Shown in pieces: positions 24,522 to 35,648 of a DNA stretch of 44,259 bases. A program made the position numbers and the translations under genes. The notes beneath the pieces were generated by a model. It was not told where the DNA came from and made no database searches. It worked only from the letters and a program-made list of their open reading frames with translations. The DNA is from Sphaerobacter sp. (lineage in GTDB: Bacteria > Chloroflexota > Chloroflexia > Thermomicrobiales > Thermomicrobiaceae). Every line of letters begins with the position of its first letter. Position 1 is the first letter of the stretch. The DNA lies in NCBI RefSeq assembly GCF_019683595.1, contig NZ_JADGHZ010000013.1, positions 1 through 44,259 on the forward strand, in the 5' to 3' direction.

Positions 24522-25493
24522 GTGGGAAGCGGTGCACAGGTCGGCGTGATCGTCGGGAGCTACAACGCCCACGTCGGGTTCCCCGCGGCCATGGAGATCC
24601 TACGCGCGGGCGGCAGCGCGCTCGACGCCGCCGTTGCAGCGGTCAAGGTCATCGAGGACAACCTTGAGGACCACAGCGTCGGCACGGGTGGAATCCCCAA
24701 CATCCTCGGGCAGGTTGAGCTCGACGCCAGCATCATGGATGGCACGACCCTCGCGGCGGGCGCGGTCGGCGCGGTCAAGAACTACCCCCACCCGATCGAG
24801 ATCGCCCGCAAGGTCATGGAGGTCACGCCCCACGTGATGCTGGTCGGCGAGGGTGCCGAGCTCTTCGCCCGCGTCCACGGCTTCGAGACCGCCAACCTCC
24901 TGACCGAAGAGGCGGAGCGGGAGTGGCGGCGCCAGATCCTGGGTGAGGACGGCGCACCGGGTGAGGGCGACTCCTGGGAGGACCAGTACAGCCTCTACAT
25001 GAGCGTCGTGAAGGACTGGACCAAGCTCCTCCATAAGGAGATCTTCGGCACCACCAACGTCATCGTCCGCGATACCCAGGGCAACATTGCCAGCGCCGTC
25101 TCCACCAGCGGCTGGGGCTTCAAGTGGCCGGGCCGGCTGGGCGACTCACCCATCATCGGCGCCGGCAACTACGCCGACTCGCGCTTCGGCGCCGCTGCCT
25201 GCACCGGGCGCGGCGAAATGGCGATCCGGGCCGCCTCGGCCCACAGCGTCGTCACCTACCTGCGCCAGGGTATGGCGCTGGAGGACGCCCTCCGCACGGC
25301 CATGCTCGACCTGCGTGCGCTGGTGGACCCCTTCGCCGAGCGCGATAACATCATGAACATCGTCGCCATGGACCGGCACGGCAACGTCGCCGCCGCCTCC
25401 ACCAGCCTCGCCGCCCGCTACGTCTTCCAGACCACCGAGATGGACGACTTCGAAGAGCGCCCCCGCATCCACGTTCCCCTGCGCGACGAGTAG
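24522..25493 (+). CDS. N4-glycosylasparaginase/isoaspartyl peptidase-family Ntn hydrolase
   Basis: A 323-residue member of the asparaginase type-2 (Thr-nucleophile) family. The N-terminal alpha part has NAHVGFPAAMEILRAGGSALDA and EDHSVGTGGIPNILG. The precursor should cleave itself before a threonine in FGTTNVIVRDTQGN (about residues 176-178), creating the beta chain. That chain continues with ASAVSTSGWGFKWPGRLGDSPI, GAGNYADSRFGAAACTGRGE and AAASTSLA. These are the substrate-binding blocks of glycosylasparaginase. The usual T-[IV]-G after the nucleophile reads T-T-N here, a deviation. GTG 24522 follows a purine-rich GGGAAGGG tract. TACAAT at 24438-24443 may be its -10 box. Substrate: beta-aspartyl peptides or asparagine conjugates. 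Confidence 0.82.
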   Translation: MGSGAQVGVIVGSYNAHVGFPAAMEILRAGGSALDAAVAAVKVIEDNLEDHSVGTGGIPNILGQVELDASIMDGTTLAAGAVGAVKNYPHPIEIARKVMEVTPHVMLVGEGAELFARVHGFETANLLTEEAEREWRRQILGEDGAPGEGDSWEDQYSLYMSVVKDWTKLLHKEIFGTTNVIVRDTQGNIASAVSTSGWGFKWPGRLGDSPIIGAGNYADSRFGAAACTGRGEMAIRAASAHSVVTYLRQGMALEDALRTAMLDLRALVDPFAERDNIMNIVAMDRHGNVAAASTSLAARYVFQTTEMDDFEERPRIHVPLRDE

Positions 25494-25526
25494 GACGGCT
25501 CACAACCAACGAGCGACAGCATGTCA

Positions 25527-25555
25527 GGGGGCGACGGCATCACACCGTCGCCCCC
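25527..25555. terminator. Bidirectional terminator hairpin
   Basis: GGGGGCGACGG (25527-25537) pairs perfectly with CCGTCGCCCCC (25545-25555) over a 7-nt loop. It lies between the convergent asparaginase and ferritin-VIT genes, 34 nt from each stop. Confidence 0.75.
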
Positions 25556-25589
25556 GCTTACCGGCAGCCTTATCGAGCAGCGCGCCCCG

Positions 25590-26717
25590 TCAGCCGACCA
25601 TGTTGACGCCGACGAGGCGGCCGATTGCGAAGGTCACGGCTGCGGCGGCGGTGCCGATGGCGACCTGGCGCAGGCCGGAATAGAGCGCGCTGCGGCCGGT
25701 GATGACGGTGATTCCGGCGCCGATGAGGAAGAGCGCGAGCATCGTCAGTCCGAGGCTGATCCCCACGGCGGTCAGGCCGCCGGTGACGAAGTAGGGGATG
25801 ACCGGGACGATCGCGCCGACGGCGAAGAGCAGGAACGAGGAGATCGCGGCTTCCCAGGCGGAGCCGCCCAGCTCCTCCGGGTTGATCCCCAGCTCCTCGC
25901 GAGAGAGGGTGTCGAGCGCGACAGCGGGGTCGCCGGTCATCCGCTGGGCCAGCTCGCGGGCGGCCGCTTCATCCATGCCGCGCGACCGGAAGATGAGGGT
26001 AAGTTCCTCGATCTCTTCGTCCGGGAAGGCTTCCAGCTCTTCCCGCTCGACCGCGATCTGGTGCTCGTAGAGCTCGCGCGCGCTCTGGACCGAGAGCCAC
26101 TCGCCCATCGCCATGGAGAGCGATCCGGCCAGCAGCCCGGCCAGGCCGGTCACGAGGATGCTCCGGGGTGCCAGGTCGGCACCGGCCACGCCCATGACCA
26201 GGCTGACGTTCGACACCAAGCCATCGTTGGCCCCCAGCACTGCCGCACGTAGGGCGTTGCCCCCGGTCGCCCGGTGACGCCCTTCGAACTGGGCGATCGC
26301 GCTGCCGGGCACACCCGACGGCGTCACCCGCCCGATCATGCGGAACAGGCGCGCGTGCGAGCGCTCGTCCGTCGCCAGGCCGGCGCTGCGGGCGTCGGGT
26401 TGTGTGTCGTACTTGTGGCTGTCGCTCTGCTCGTTGCCGATCACGGTCGGCAGGACCAGAGCCGGACCGAACCGCCGCGCGAGCCACATCAGCAAGCGGG
26501 TACGCCAACCGATCCCCGGCTCAGGACCGGTCGCACCGGCCTCACGCAGCTTGTCGCGCCAGTACGCGGCGTGCCGCTCCTCGGTCTCGGCCAAGCGCGT
26601 ATAGACCGTAGCCAATTCCGGCGACGACTCGACCTCGCTTAGCGTCCGGTAGAGCGCCGCCCCTTCGATCTCTGCCTGGAGATTGCGCCGGTAGCGCTCG
26701 ATATCTGCCGCCGTCAT
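25590..26717 (-). CDS. Membrane-bound ferritin-VIT1 iron transporter (MbfA-like)
   Basis: A 375-residue fusion. Residues 1 to about 140 are a ferritin/rubrerythrin-like domain with iron ligands in EIEGAALYRTL, ETEERHAAYW and DERSHARLF. Residues about 150-375 are a VIT1/CCC1 domain: GANDGLVSNVSLVMGVAGA in the first membrane segment, then SMAMGEWLSVQSARELY, a cytoplasmic metal-binding helical region rich in Glu (EREELEAFPDEEIEELTLIF), and three further segments. Known MbfA proteins export iron and protect against peroxide stress. ATG 26717 has GAGCGAGGA upstream. It is a monocistronic gene. Manganese instead of iron is possible. Confidence 0.88.
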   Translation of the reverse strand: MTAADIERYRRNLQAEIEGAALYRTLSEVESSPELATVYTRLAETEERHAAYWRDKLREAGATGPEPGIGWRTRLLMWLARRFGPALVLPTVIGNEQSDSHKYDTQPDARSAGLATDERSHARLFRMIGRVTPSGVPGSAIAQFEGRHRATGGNALRAAVLGANDGLVSNVSLVMGVAGADLAPRSILVTGLAGLLAGSLSMAMGEWLSVQSARELYEHQIAVEREELEAFPDEEIEELTLIFRSRGMDEAAARELAQRMTGDPAVALDTLSREELGINPEELGGSAWEAAISSFLLFAVGAIVPVIPYFVTGGLTAVGISLGLTMLALFLIGAGITVITGRSALYSGLRQVAIGTAAAAVTFAIGRLVGVNMVG

Positions 26718-27081
26718 CGGTCCTCGCTCTCGTGATCGGGTCCGCAGGCCCATGATAAGCGCACAGCAGGCAAGTCGGAAGACCTAGCGTGATTCAGCAT
26801 GCGTCAACAACACGCTCACGTGTGGGACGACTTTTTCGCATGAGTCATCTGAGCGGCAGATGTCATCCTGAGTGGAGCGAAGGATCTCAGTCGGGCTTGG
26901 CAATCCCAGGCGCAGATCCTTCGCTCCGCTCAGGATGACACACGGAAACGAGCGCAGGATGACACGAGCGCATGCGATCACCCTCCCTCGGTATCAGCAG
27001 CCCGCGTCACGTGCACGCTAGGTGGAAGGAAGTGATCCGCCCGCACCGGTGCGCGATGCGGGCGGCTCGTGCGTATCAACG
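26718..27081. other. Intergenic region with long inverted dispersed repeat
   Basis: A 364-nt gap between hyuB (stop) and the ferritin-VIT gene (start). A 27-nt arm at 26861-26887 (TGTCATCCTGAGTGGAGCG...) is repeated inverted at 26914-26940 with one mismatch around a 26-nt spacer. A partial third piece GCAGGATGACACG follows at about 26953. No gene is seen. Confidence 0.55.
26861..26940. repeat. Inverted pair of a dispersed CATCCTGAG...AAGGATCT repeat
   Basis: The two 27-nt arms can form a long hairpin (26 of 27 pairs). A single related copy is at 12503-12529 with CACCCTGAGCGCAGCGAAGG. Similar motifs are dispersed in many bacterial genomes between genes; origin unknown. Confidence 0.65.
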
Positions 27082-28701
27082 TCAGTCCTGGGCCTGACCC
27101 GTGGGGTGTGCGGGCTTGCCCCAACCGCCGCCACCGGGGGAGCGGATCACGAGCCGGTCGCCCGGCCTTGCGGTGAAGCGCACTTTGCCCGGGAGTTTGG
27201 TGACCTCTCCGTTGCGCACGAGTAGGTTCTCGCCGGGCGCGCCCGGCTCGCCGCCCTGGAGCCCCCAGGGGGCCAGTCGACGCCGTTCGGTCAGGAGCGT
27301 CACCTCGGTCGGCACCAGGAAGTCGATCTCGCGCTCCAACCCGTCGCCGCCGCGGGCCGCTCCGGCCCCGCCGGAGCCGTCGCGCAGCCGGTAGGCGCTG
27401 ATGCGCATCGGGTAGGCGTACTCGAAGGCTTCGACCGGGGTGTTGAGCGTGTTGCTCATGTGCACGTGGACGCCCGAGAGCCCGTCGAGCCCCTGGCGCG
27501 CGCCCATGCCGCCGCCCATCGTCTCGTAATAGGCGAAGGGCTGACCGGTGCGCGGGTCGATCCCTCCGGCCGTCACGTTGTTCATCGTCCCCTGGCTGGC
27601 TGCCGGGATGACGCCGGGCAGCGCCTGGGCCAGCGCCCCCAGCACGGCGTCGGTGATACGCTGCGAGCACTCGACGTTGCCACCGGCCACCGGCCGTGGC
27701 GGCCGGGCATTGACGACCGTCCCCTCCGGGGCGTGGACCGTCACCGGCGCGAAGGTGCCGTGATTCATCGGGGCATCGGGCGGCATCAGGCAGCGGACCA
27801 CGTAGTACACCGCCGACTTGGCGACCGAGGCGACGGCGTTGATGCTCCCCTCCGCCTCCGGGGCGCTACCGCTGAAGTCGACCGTCAGCGTCCCGCCCTC
27901 GACCGTCACGGTCGCCACGATCGGCAGCGGGCGCCCGTTGATCCCGTCGTCGTCGAGATAGTCGGTGAAGCGGTAGACCCCGTCCGGGATCTGCTCGATC
28001 GTGGCCCGCGTGATCCGCTCGGCGTAGGCGATGAGCGCCTCGCCGTGGGCCTCGACCGTCGCCAGCCCGTAGCGCTCGACCAGCTCTTGCAGCCGCCGCT
28101 CGGCGGTGCGGTTGGCCGCGACTTGGGCGGTCAGGTCGCCGCGGCGCTCGTCAGGCGTGCGCACGTTGCGCAGCAGCAGCGCCAGCGCCGCCCGGTTCGG
28201 ATGCCCCGCCTCCCACAGCTTGATCGGCGGGATGATGACCCCCTCTTGGTAGATCTCACTGGCCACCGGCATCGACCCGGCCGACATGCCACCGACATCG
28301 GCGTGGTGCGCCCGGTTGGCCGCGAAGCCGGCCAGGACCGACTCGCCCTCGACGGTCACGTAGATCGGGGAGATGAGGGTGATGTCGGGCAGGTGGGTTC
28401 CGCCGGCGAACGGGTCGTTGAGCGCCACGACGTCACCCGGGGCGAAGCTGTCGAACGCCGCCAGCGCCGCCGCGACCGAGTCGGGCATGGCGCCCAGGTG
28501 AACCGGGATATGGGCCGCCTGGGCCAGCAGCCGCCCCTGGCGGTCGAACAAGGCGCAGGAGAAGTCGCGGCGCTCCTTGATGTTGGGCGAGTAGCCGCTG
28601 CGCGTCAGCACCGCGCCCATCTCTTCGGCGATCGCCGTCAGCGCACTGCGGAAGATCTCCAGGCTGACCGGATCGACCAGCACCTCCGGCTCAATCGCCA
28701 T
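27082..28701 (-). CDS. hyuB: Hydantoinase B/oxoprolinase-family subunit
   Basis: A 539-residue cytoplasmic subunit of an ATP-dependent hydantoinase/oxoprolinase/acetone-type carboxylase complex. Family blocks: DPVSLEIFRSALTAIAEEMG at the N-terminus, YSPNIKERRDFSCALFD, LNDPFAGGTHLPDITLISP, AANRAHHADVGGMSAGSMP and, near residue 310, GTFAPVTVHAPEGTVVNARPP. Length is normal. The ATG overlaps the hyuA stop by 11 nt. Together the pair could hydrolyse N-methylhydantoin or 5-oxoproline, or carboxylate a ketone. The carboxylases need extra subunits that are absent, so ring-opening hydrolysis is the likelier activity. Confidence 0.9.
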   Translation of the reverse strand: MAIEPEVLVDPVSLEIFRSALTAIAEEMGAVLTRSGYSPNIKERRDFSCALFDRQGRLLAQAAHIPVHLGAMPDSVAAALAAFDSFAPGDVVALNDPFAGGTHLPDITLISPIYVTVEGESVLAGFAANRAHHADVGGMSAGSMPVASEIYQEGVIIPPIKLWEAGHPNRAALALLLRNVRTPDERRGDLTAQVAANRTAERRLQELVERYGLATVEAHGEALIAYAERITRATIEQIPDGVYRFTDYLDDDGINGRPLPIVATVTVEGGTLTVDFSGSAPEAEGSINAVASVAKSAVYYVVRCLMPPDAPMNHGTFAPVTVHAPEGTVVNARPPRPVAGGNVECSQRITDAVLGALAQALPGVIPAASQGTMNNVTAGGIDPRTGQPFAYYETMGGGMGARQGLDGLSGVHVHMSNTLNTPVEAFEYAYPMRISAYRLRDGSGGAGAARGGDGLEREIDFLVPTEVTLLTERRRLAPWGLQGGEPGAPGENLLVRNGEVTKLPGKVRFTARPGDRLVIRSPGGGGWGKPAHPTGQAQD

Positions 28702-30715
28702 CGCGCGCCCCCTCCTCCGGCATCGGCTCTAGAATCAGATTGCCCACCGTGTCCACCCGGCCGCCCCAGCCGGGCGGCACGACGGTCGTCGTGTCATACT
28801 GCGTGACCACCGCCGGGCCGCGCAGCCGCGCCCCCGGCACCAGCGCAGCCCGGTCGTAGATCGGCGTCTCCCGCGTCTCCGGCCCGTCGGCCCCGGCGAA
28901 GACGACCGGCCGGTGCATGACCGGCTCGACGCGCGCGTTCGGGTCGACCTCACGCCGTGGCAGGTTCGGCCGCTCGGCGAGCCCACGCGCCTTGACCCGG
29001 CAGTTGACCACCTCGACCGGCTCGCCAGGGTCGCTGTAGCCGAAGCGCCGCTCGTGGGCCGCGTGGAAGGCCGCGACCGCCGTCGTCATGTCGCCCTCGT
29101 AGGGAACCACTAGCTCGTACGACTGGCCGACGTAGCGCAGGTCGAGCATCCGCTCGATGGTGATGCGCTCGTCGGGCAGCCCCTCGGCCAGCAGATCCGC
29201 CCGGCCCTGATCGGTCAGCTCTGCCAGCACCGGGTCGACCACCTCGGCGGCCCCCGTCGCCGGGACCATCACGGTGCGCACGTAGTCCTTGACCACGTCG
29301 GCGGCGAGCATCCCGAGCGCCGAGAGCACCCCGGGCGTCGACGGCACGAGCACCCGCGGAATCCGCAGGTTGGCCGCCAGTTCGCAGGCGTGCAGCGGAC
29401 CGGCCCCGCCGAAGGCGACGAGCGTGAATCGCCGCGGGTCGTGCCCCCGCGCCACGGAGATGACCCGAATCGCCGCCTCCATGTTGGCGTTCGCCACCCG
29501 GATCACCCCAAGGGCTGCCGCCTCCGGGCTCGTCCCCAGGCGCTCGGCAACCGTCCCGAGCGCCCGCCGCGCGGCATCGACATCGAGCGCCATGCCCCCT
29601 CCGAGGAACCCCTCGGGGATCAGCCGGCCCAGCACGACGTTGGCGTCGGTGACCGTCGGCGCCTCGCCCCCACGTCCGTAGGCCGCCGGGCCCGGATCGG
29701 CTCCAGCAGAGACCGGACCGACGCGCAGCGCCCCGCCGGTGTCGAACCAGGCGATGCTGCCGCCCCCCGCGCCGACGGTGTGGATGTCGATCATCGGCAA
29801 CTTGCTGGGGTAGCCGCCGATCTTGCCGTCGGTCGTCTCGGTGATGGCGCCGTCGATCAGCGCCACGTCGGTCGAGGTGCCCCCCATGTCGAAGGTGATC
29901 GTCTGCTCGAAGCCGGAGGCGCTCGCGACGTAGGCCGCCCCGACCACCCCGGCCGCCGGGCCAGACAGCAGCGTGCGCGCCGCCTCACGCCGGGCCGTGG
30001 CCGCTGAGATCGACCCACCGTTCGACTGCATGATCCGCAGCGGCACGCCGCGCGGCAGCTCGTCCTCCAGCCGGCGGAGGTAGCGGTCCATCAGCGGGGC
30101 AACATACGCGTTGAGCACCACCGTGCTGGTGCGCTCGTACTCCCGGAACTCCGGCAGCACCTCGTGCGACGCCGAGACATGCATCCCGGCCGCACGCACC
30201 GCCTCGGCCACCGCCGCCTCATGCGTCGGATTGGCAAAGCTGAAGAGGAGGCACACCGCAACCGAGGTCACCCCGGCCTCCTGGAGCGCAGCGACCGCCG
30301 CGGCCACCGACTCCGGATCCAGCGGCGTCAGCACGCCGCCCCGCTCATCCAGCCGCTCTACGACCTCGAACCGGCGCTCGCGCGGCACCAGCGGTGGCTC
30401 CCGCTCGACCCGGAGGTCGTAGAGCGCCGGGCGGGTCTGCCGCCCGATCTCCAGCACATCGCGGAATCCGGCCGTGGTCACCAGCCCGGTCGGCACCCCC
30501 TTGCGCTCGAGCACGGCGTTGGTCGCCACCGTCGAGCCGTGGACGACCGCCGCCAGCCCCTCCCCGACGCCGAGCTCCTCCAGCCCCTGCAGGATCGCCC
30601 TGGCCGGGTTATCCGGCGTCGACAGGACCTTGTGGACCCGGACCGTCCCGTTCTCCACCAGCACGAAATCGGTGAACGTCCCGCCCGTATCGACGCCGAC
30701 GAGCACCTGTCCCAT
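28691..30715 (-). CDS. hyuA: Hydantoinase A/oxoprolinase-family subunit
   Basis: A 674-residue ATP-binding subunit of the actin/HSP70-like fold. The phosphate loop is VGVDTGGTFTDFVLV near the N-terminus; later come HGSTVATNAVLERKG, the second phosphate block TFDMGGTSTDVALIDG, and the adenosine motif FGGAGPLHACELA. ATG 30715 is preceded by GAGGTGAGGGAG, and the first in-frame start 66 nt upstream lacks this. It heads the two-gene hyuAB operon. A strong hairpin in the leader (30796-30821) may be regulatory. Confidence 0.92.
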   Translation of the reverse strand: MGQVLVGVDTGGTFTDFVLVENGTVRVHKVLSTPDNPARAILQGLEELGVGEGLAAVVHGSTVATNAVLERKGVPTGLVTTAGFRDVLEIGRQTRPALYDLRVEREPPLVPRERRFEVVERLDERGGVLTPLDPESVAAAVAALQEAGVTSVAVCLLFSFANPTHEAAVAEAVRAAGMHVSASHEVLPEFREYERTSTVVLNAYVAPLMDRYLRRLEDELPRGVPLRIMQSNGGSISAATARREAARTLLSGPAAGVVGAAYVASASGFEQTITFDMGGTSTDVALIDGAITETTDGKIGGYPSKLPMIDIHTVGAGGGSIAWFDTGGALRVGPVSAGADPGPAAYGRGGEAPTVTDANVVLGRLIPEGFLGGGMALDVDAARRALGTVAERLGTSPEAAALGVIRVANANMEAAIRVISVARGHDPRRFTLVAFGGAGPLHACELAANLRIPRVLVPSTPGVLSALGMLAADVVKDYVRTVMVPATGAAEVVDPVLAELTDQGRADLLAEGLPDERITIERMLDLRYVGQSYELVVPYEGDMTTAVAAFHAAHERRFGYSDPGEPVEVVNCRVKARGLAERPNLPRREVDPNARVEPVMHRPVVFAGADGPETRETPIYDRAALVPGARLRGPAVVTQYDTTTVVPPGWGGRVDTVGNLILEPMPEEGARDGD

Positions 30716-33675
<2,960 letters not shown>

Positions 33676-33719
33676 TGGGCAGCCGCCATCAGCATCCTGC
33701 GCACCGCGCTCGCGGCGGA

Positions 33720-34751
33720 TCAGGAGCGGCGTGAGCCGTTCTCGCGTGCCCGCGTCAGCTCGAACGTCGCCTGCGGATCGTCGGCCGAGCGATGGCCGGC
33801 GGTGACGATCAGGTAGCGGAAGAGCGCCCCGCCGATCAGCGTCAGGAGCGCGGCCAGCACCGTCACCCCACGCGGCAGGCGCCGTCCCAGCCAGGCGCCC
33901 GGCGCCTGGACCAGCAGCGGCAAGCCGAGCCCGGTGCCGAGGACGCCGACGCGGTAGATGCGGCCCAGACGGCCTTCGTGCATCGGCCGAGCGATGGTCT
34001 TGCCCGAGTTGAGCCGCAGCGCCGCCAGGAGCAGCGCCTCAACTCCCATCACGACCGTCTCGAACCGTTCCAGCCGTCGCAGCGACCGGTGGCTGGTCCG
34101 CCCGGCCACCGTCAGGATCAGCGTGATCGCCGCCAGGGCGTTCGAGAGTGCGGAGGCGAGGAAGAGCGGCCCCATCAGGAGGTAGTTCCTGGTCCAGAGC
34201 GGCACCGCGGTGGCGGCGAGTAGGACCCCGGTGTAGCCGCTGACGAAGAAGGCCGGGAACTGCCCGAGGAAGGCGATCGCCCGCGACGGCAGCCGGAGGA
34301 GCAGGCGCGCGACCAGTGTGCCGCGCCCGAAGAGGCCGTCCTCCGCCGCCTGAATGAGTGCCGACAGCGTCGAGAAGGCGCCGAAGACTACCAGGCCCCA
34401 GGTTCCGACCGACATCGGCGAGCGGACCTTGAAGACCCGCAGCATGTGGTGGAAGCGCTCCGGCCGGCCCAGGTCGAGGATCAGCAGGATGGGACTGGGG
34501 ATGAGCGCCGCGAGGGACAGGTACCGCCCCGCGCGCACGACGGGCCGCTCCTCATCGCCACCGAACACATGGGCGATGCCGGCGATGACGTAGCTGGCCC
34601 CGGCGATGCCGCCGAGGAAGAAGTAGGTCGGGATCTCCCAGCGCCACGGCGCTCGGTGGATCACCGGCACACCGTAGTAGCTCTCCCTCGCTTCATCCCC
34701 GGCGCTACGCCCGCCGCGCCGCCGCGTCTCCCATCGCCGCTCGTACGCCAT
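33720..34751 (-). CDS. NrfD/PsrC-type membrane subunit of formate dehydrogenase
   Basis: A 343-residue membrane protein with about eight or nine hydrophobic segments. After a basic 35-residue start comes PTYFFLGGIAGASYVIAGIA, the classic first segment of NrfD/PsrC quinone-reactive subunits, then LDLGRPERFHHMLRVFKVRSPMSVGTW. Other blocks are SGYTGVLLAATAVPLW and LTVAGRTSHRSLRRLE. It replaces the haem-b subunit (FdnI) of the E. coli enzyme and should hand electrons to quinone. It is the last of three genes, 24 nt after the beta gene. Its stop is 44 nt from the convergent peptidase gene. Confidence 0.88.
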   Translation of the reverse strand: MAYERRWETRRRGGRSAGDEARESYYGVPVIHRAPWRWEIPTYFFLGGIAGASYVIAGIAHVFGGDEERPVVRAGRYLSLAALIPSPILLILDLGRPERFHHMLRVFKVRSPMSVGTWGLVVFGAFSTLSALIQAAEDGLFGRGTLVARLLLRLPSRAIAFLGQFPAFFVSGYTGVLLAATAVPLWTRNYLLMGPLFLASALSNALAAITLILTVAGRTSHRSLRRLERFETVVMGVEALLLAALRLNSGKTIARPMHEGRLGRIYRVGVLGTGLGLPLLVQAPGAWLGRRLPRGVTVLAALLTLIGGALFRYLIVTAGHRSADDPQATFELTRARENGSRRS

Positions 34752-34775
34752 CCTCGCCTCCGATCCTCCCCGTCC

Positions 34776-35648
34776 TCACTTCCGCCGGAGCGACAGGATC
34801 GCCCCCACCGCGAACGCCACCGCCGCGAGGGCCGTGCTTACGGAAGCCGGAATCGTCTTGCGCTGCGGCAGCTCGGGCTGAGCGGGCAGGTTGTAGACCT
34901 CAGGCGGCGCGGTCAGGATGAAGAAGGCGTTCAGCCCCTCGATGCCGCCGGTGCCGCCCACCGCTCGGTCGCCGTAGATGTGTGCCTCCTCCACGCCCTG
35001 CGCACGCAGGTCGGCTACCCGCTGCTTCGCCCGGTCCATCAGGTCCTCGACCAGCCCGAACTGGATTGAATCGGTCGGGCACGCCTTGGCGCAGGCCGGC
35101 TCCAGGCCGTCGCGCAACCGGTCGTAACAGAGCGTGCACTTGTGGGCCTTGTGGTCGCCGACGCGCGCCCGGCCGTCGCCCAGGTCGAGCGCGATGACGC
35201 CGAAGGGGCAGGCCGGCACGCAGTAGCCGCAGCCGTTGCAAACGTCCTGCTGCACCACCACGGTATCGAACTCGGTGCGGATGATCGCGCCGGTCGGGCA
35301 GGCTTCCATGCACCCGGCGTTGACGCAGTGCTTGCAGACGTCGCTCATCATCAGCCAGTTGGACTGGAAGGCGCGCATCGTGGTGGGGCGCCGCCCCTCG
35401 CTGTCGCTGATGCGCTCGATGAAGGCGACGTGCCGCCAGGTCGTGGCGCTGAGGTCGCCCGTGTTGTCGTAGCTGTAGCCGGTGAACCCGAACTCGTCCA
35501 TCGGGAGTTGGTTCCACTGCTTGCAGGCGACCTCGCAGGCCTTGCAGCCGATGCACAGCGTGGTGTCGGTCAGGAAGCCCACCGCCCCGGGCCTGGCGCC
35601 GGTCGTACCCGTCCGGCCCGGCTGGTCGCGGATCACTGTGGTGCTCAT
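34776..35648 (-). CDS. fdnH: Formate dehydrogenase iron-sulfur subunit (beta)
   Basis: A 290-residue FdnH-like subunit with ligands for four [4Fe-4S] clusters: CIGCKACEVACKQWN, CKHCVNAGCMEACP, CNGCGYCVPACPFGV and CTLCYDRLRDGLEPACAKACP. A C-terminal hydrophobic segment (about 265-285) before a basic end anchors it in the membrane, as in FdnH. It relays electrons from the catalytic subunit to the NrfD-type subunit. The ATG overlaps the alpha stop (ATGA). Confidence 0.93.
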   Translation of the reverse strand: MSTTVIRDQPGRTGTTGARPGAVGFLTDTTLCIGCKACEVACKQWNQLPMDEFGFTGYSYDNTGDLSATTWRHVAFIERISDSEGRRPTTMRAFQSNWLMMSDVCKHCVNAGCMEACPTGAIIRTEFDTVVVQQDVCNGCGYCVPACPFGVIALDLGDGRARVGDHKAHKCTLCYDRLRDGLEPACAKACPTDSIQFGLVEDLMDRAKQRVADLRAQGVEEAHIYGDRAVGGTGGIEGLNAFFILTAPPEVYNLPAQPELPQRKTIPASVSTALAAVAFAVGAILSLRRK

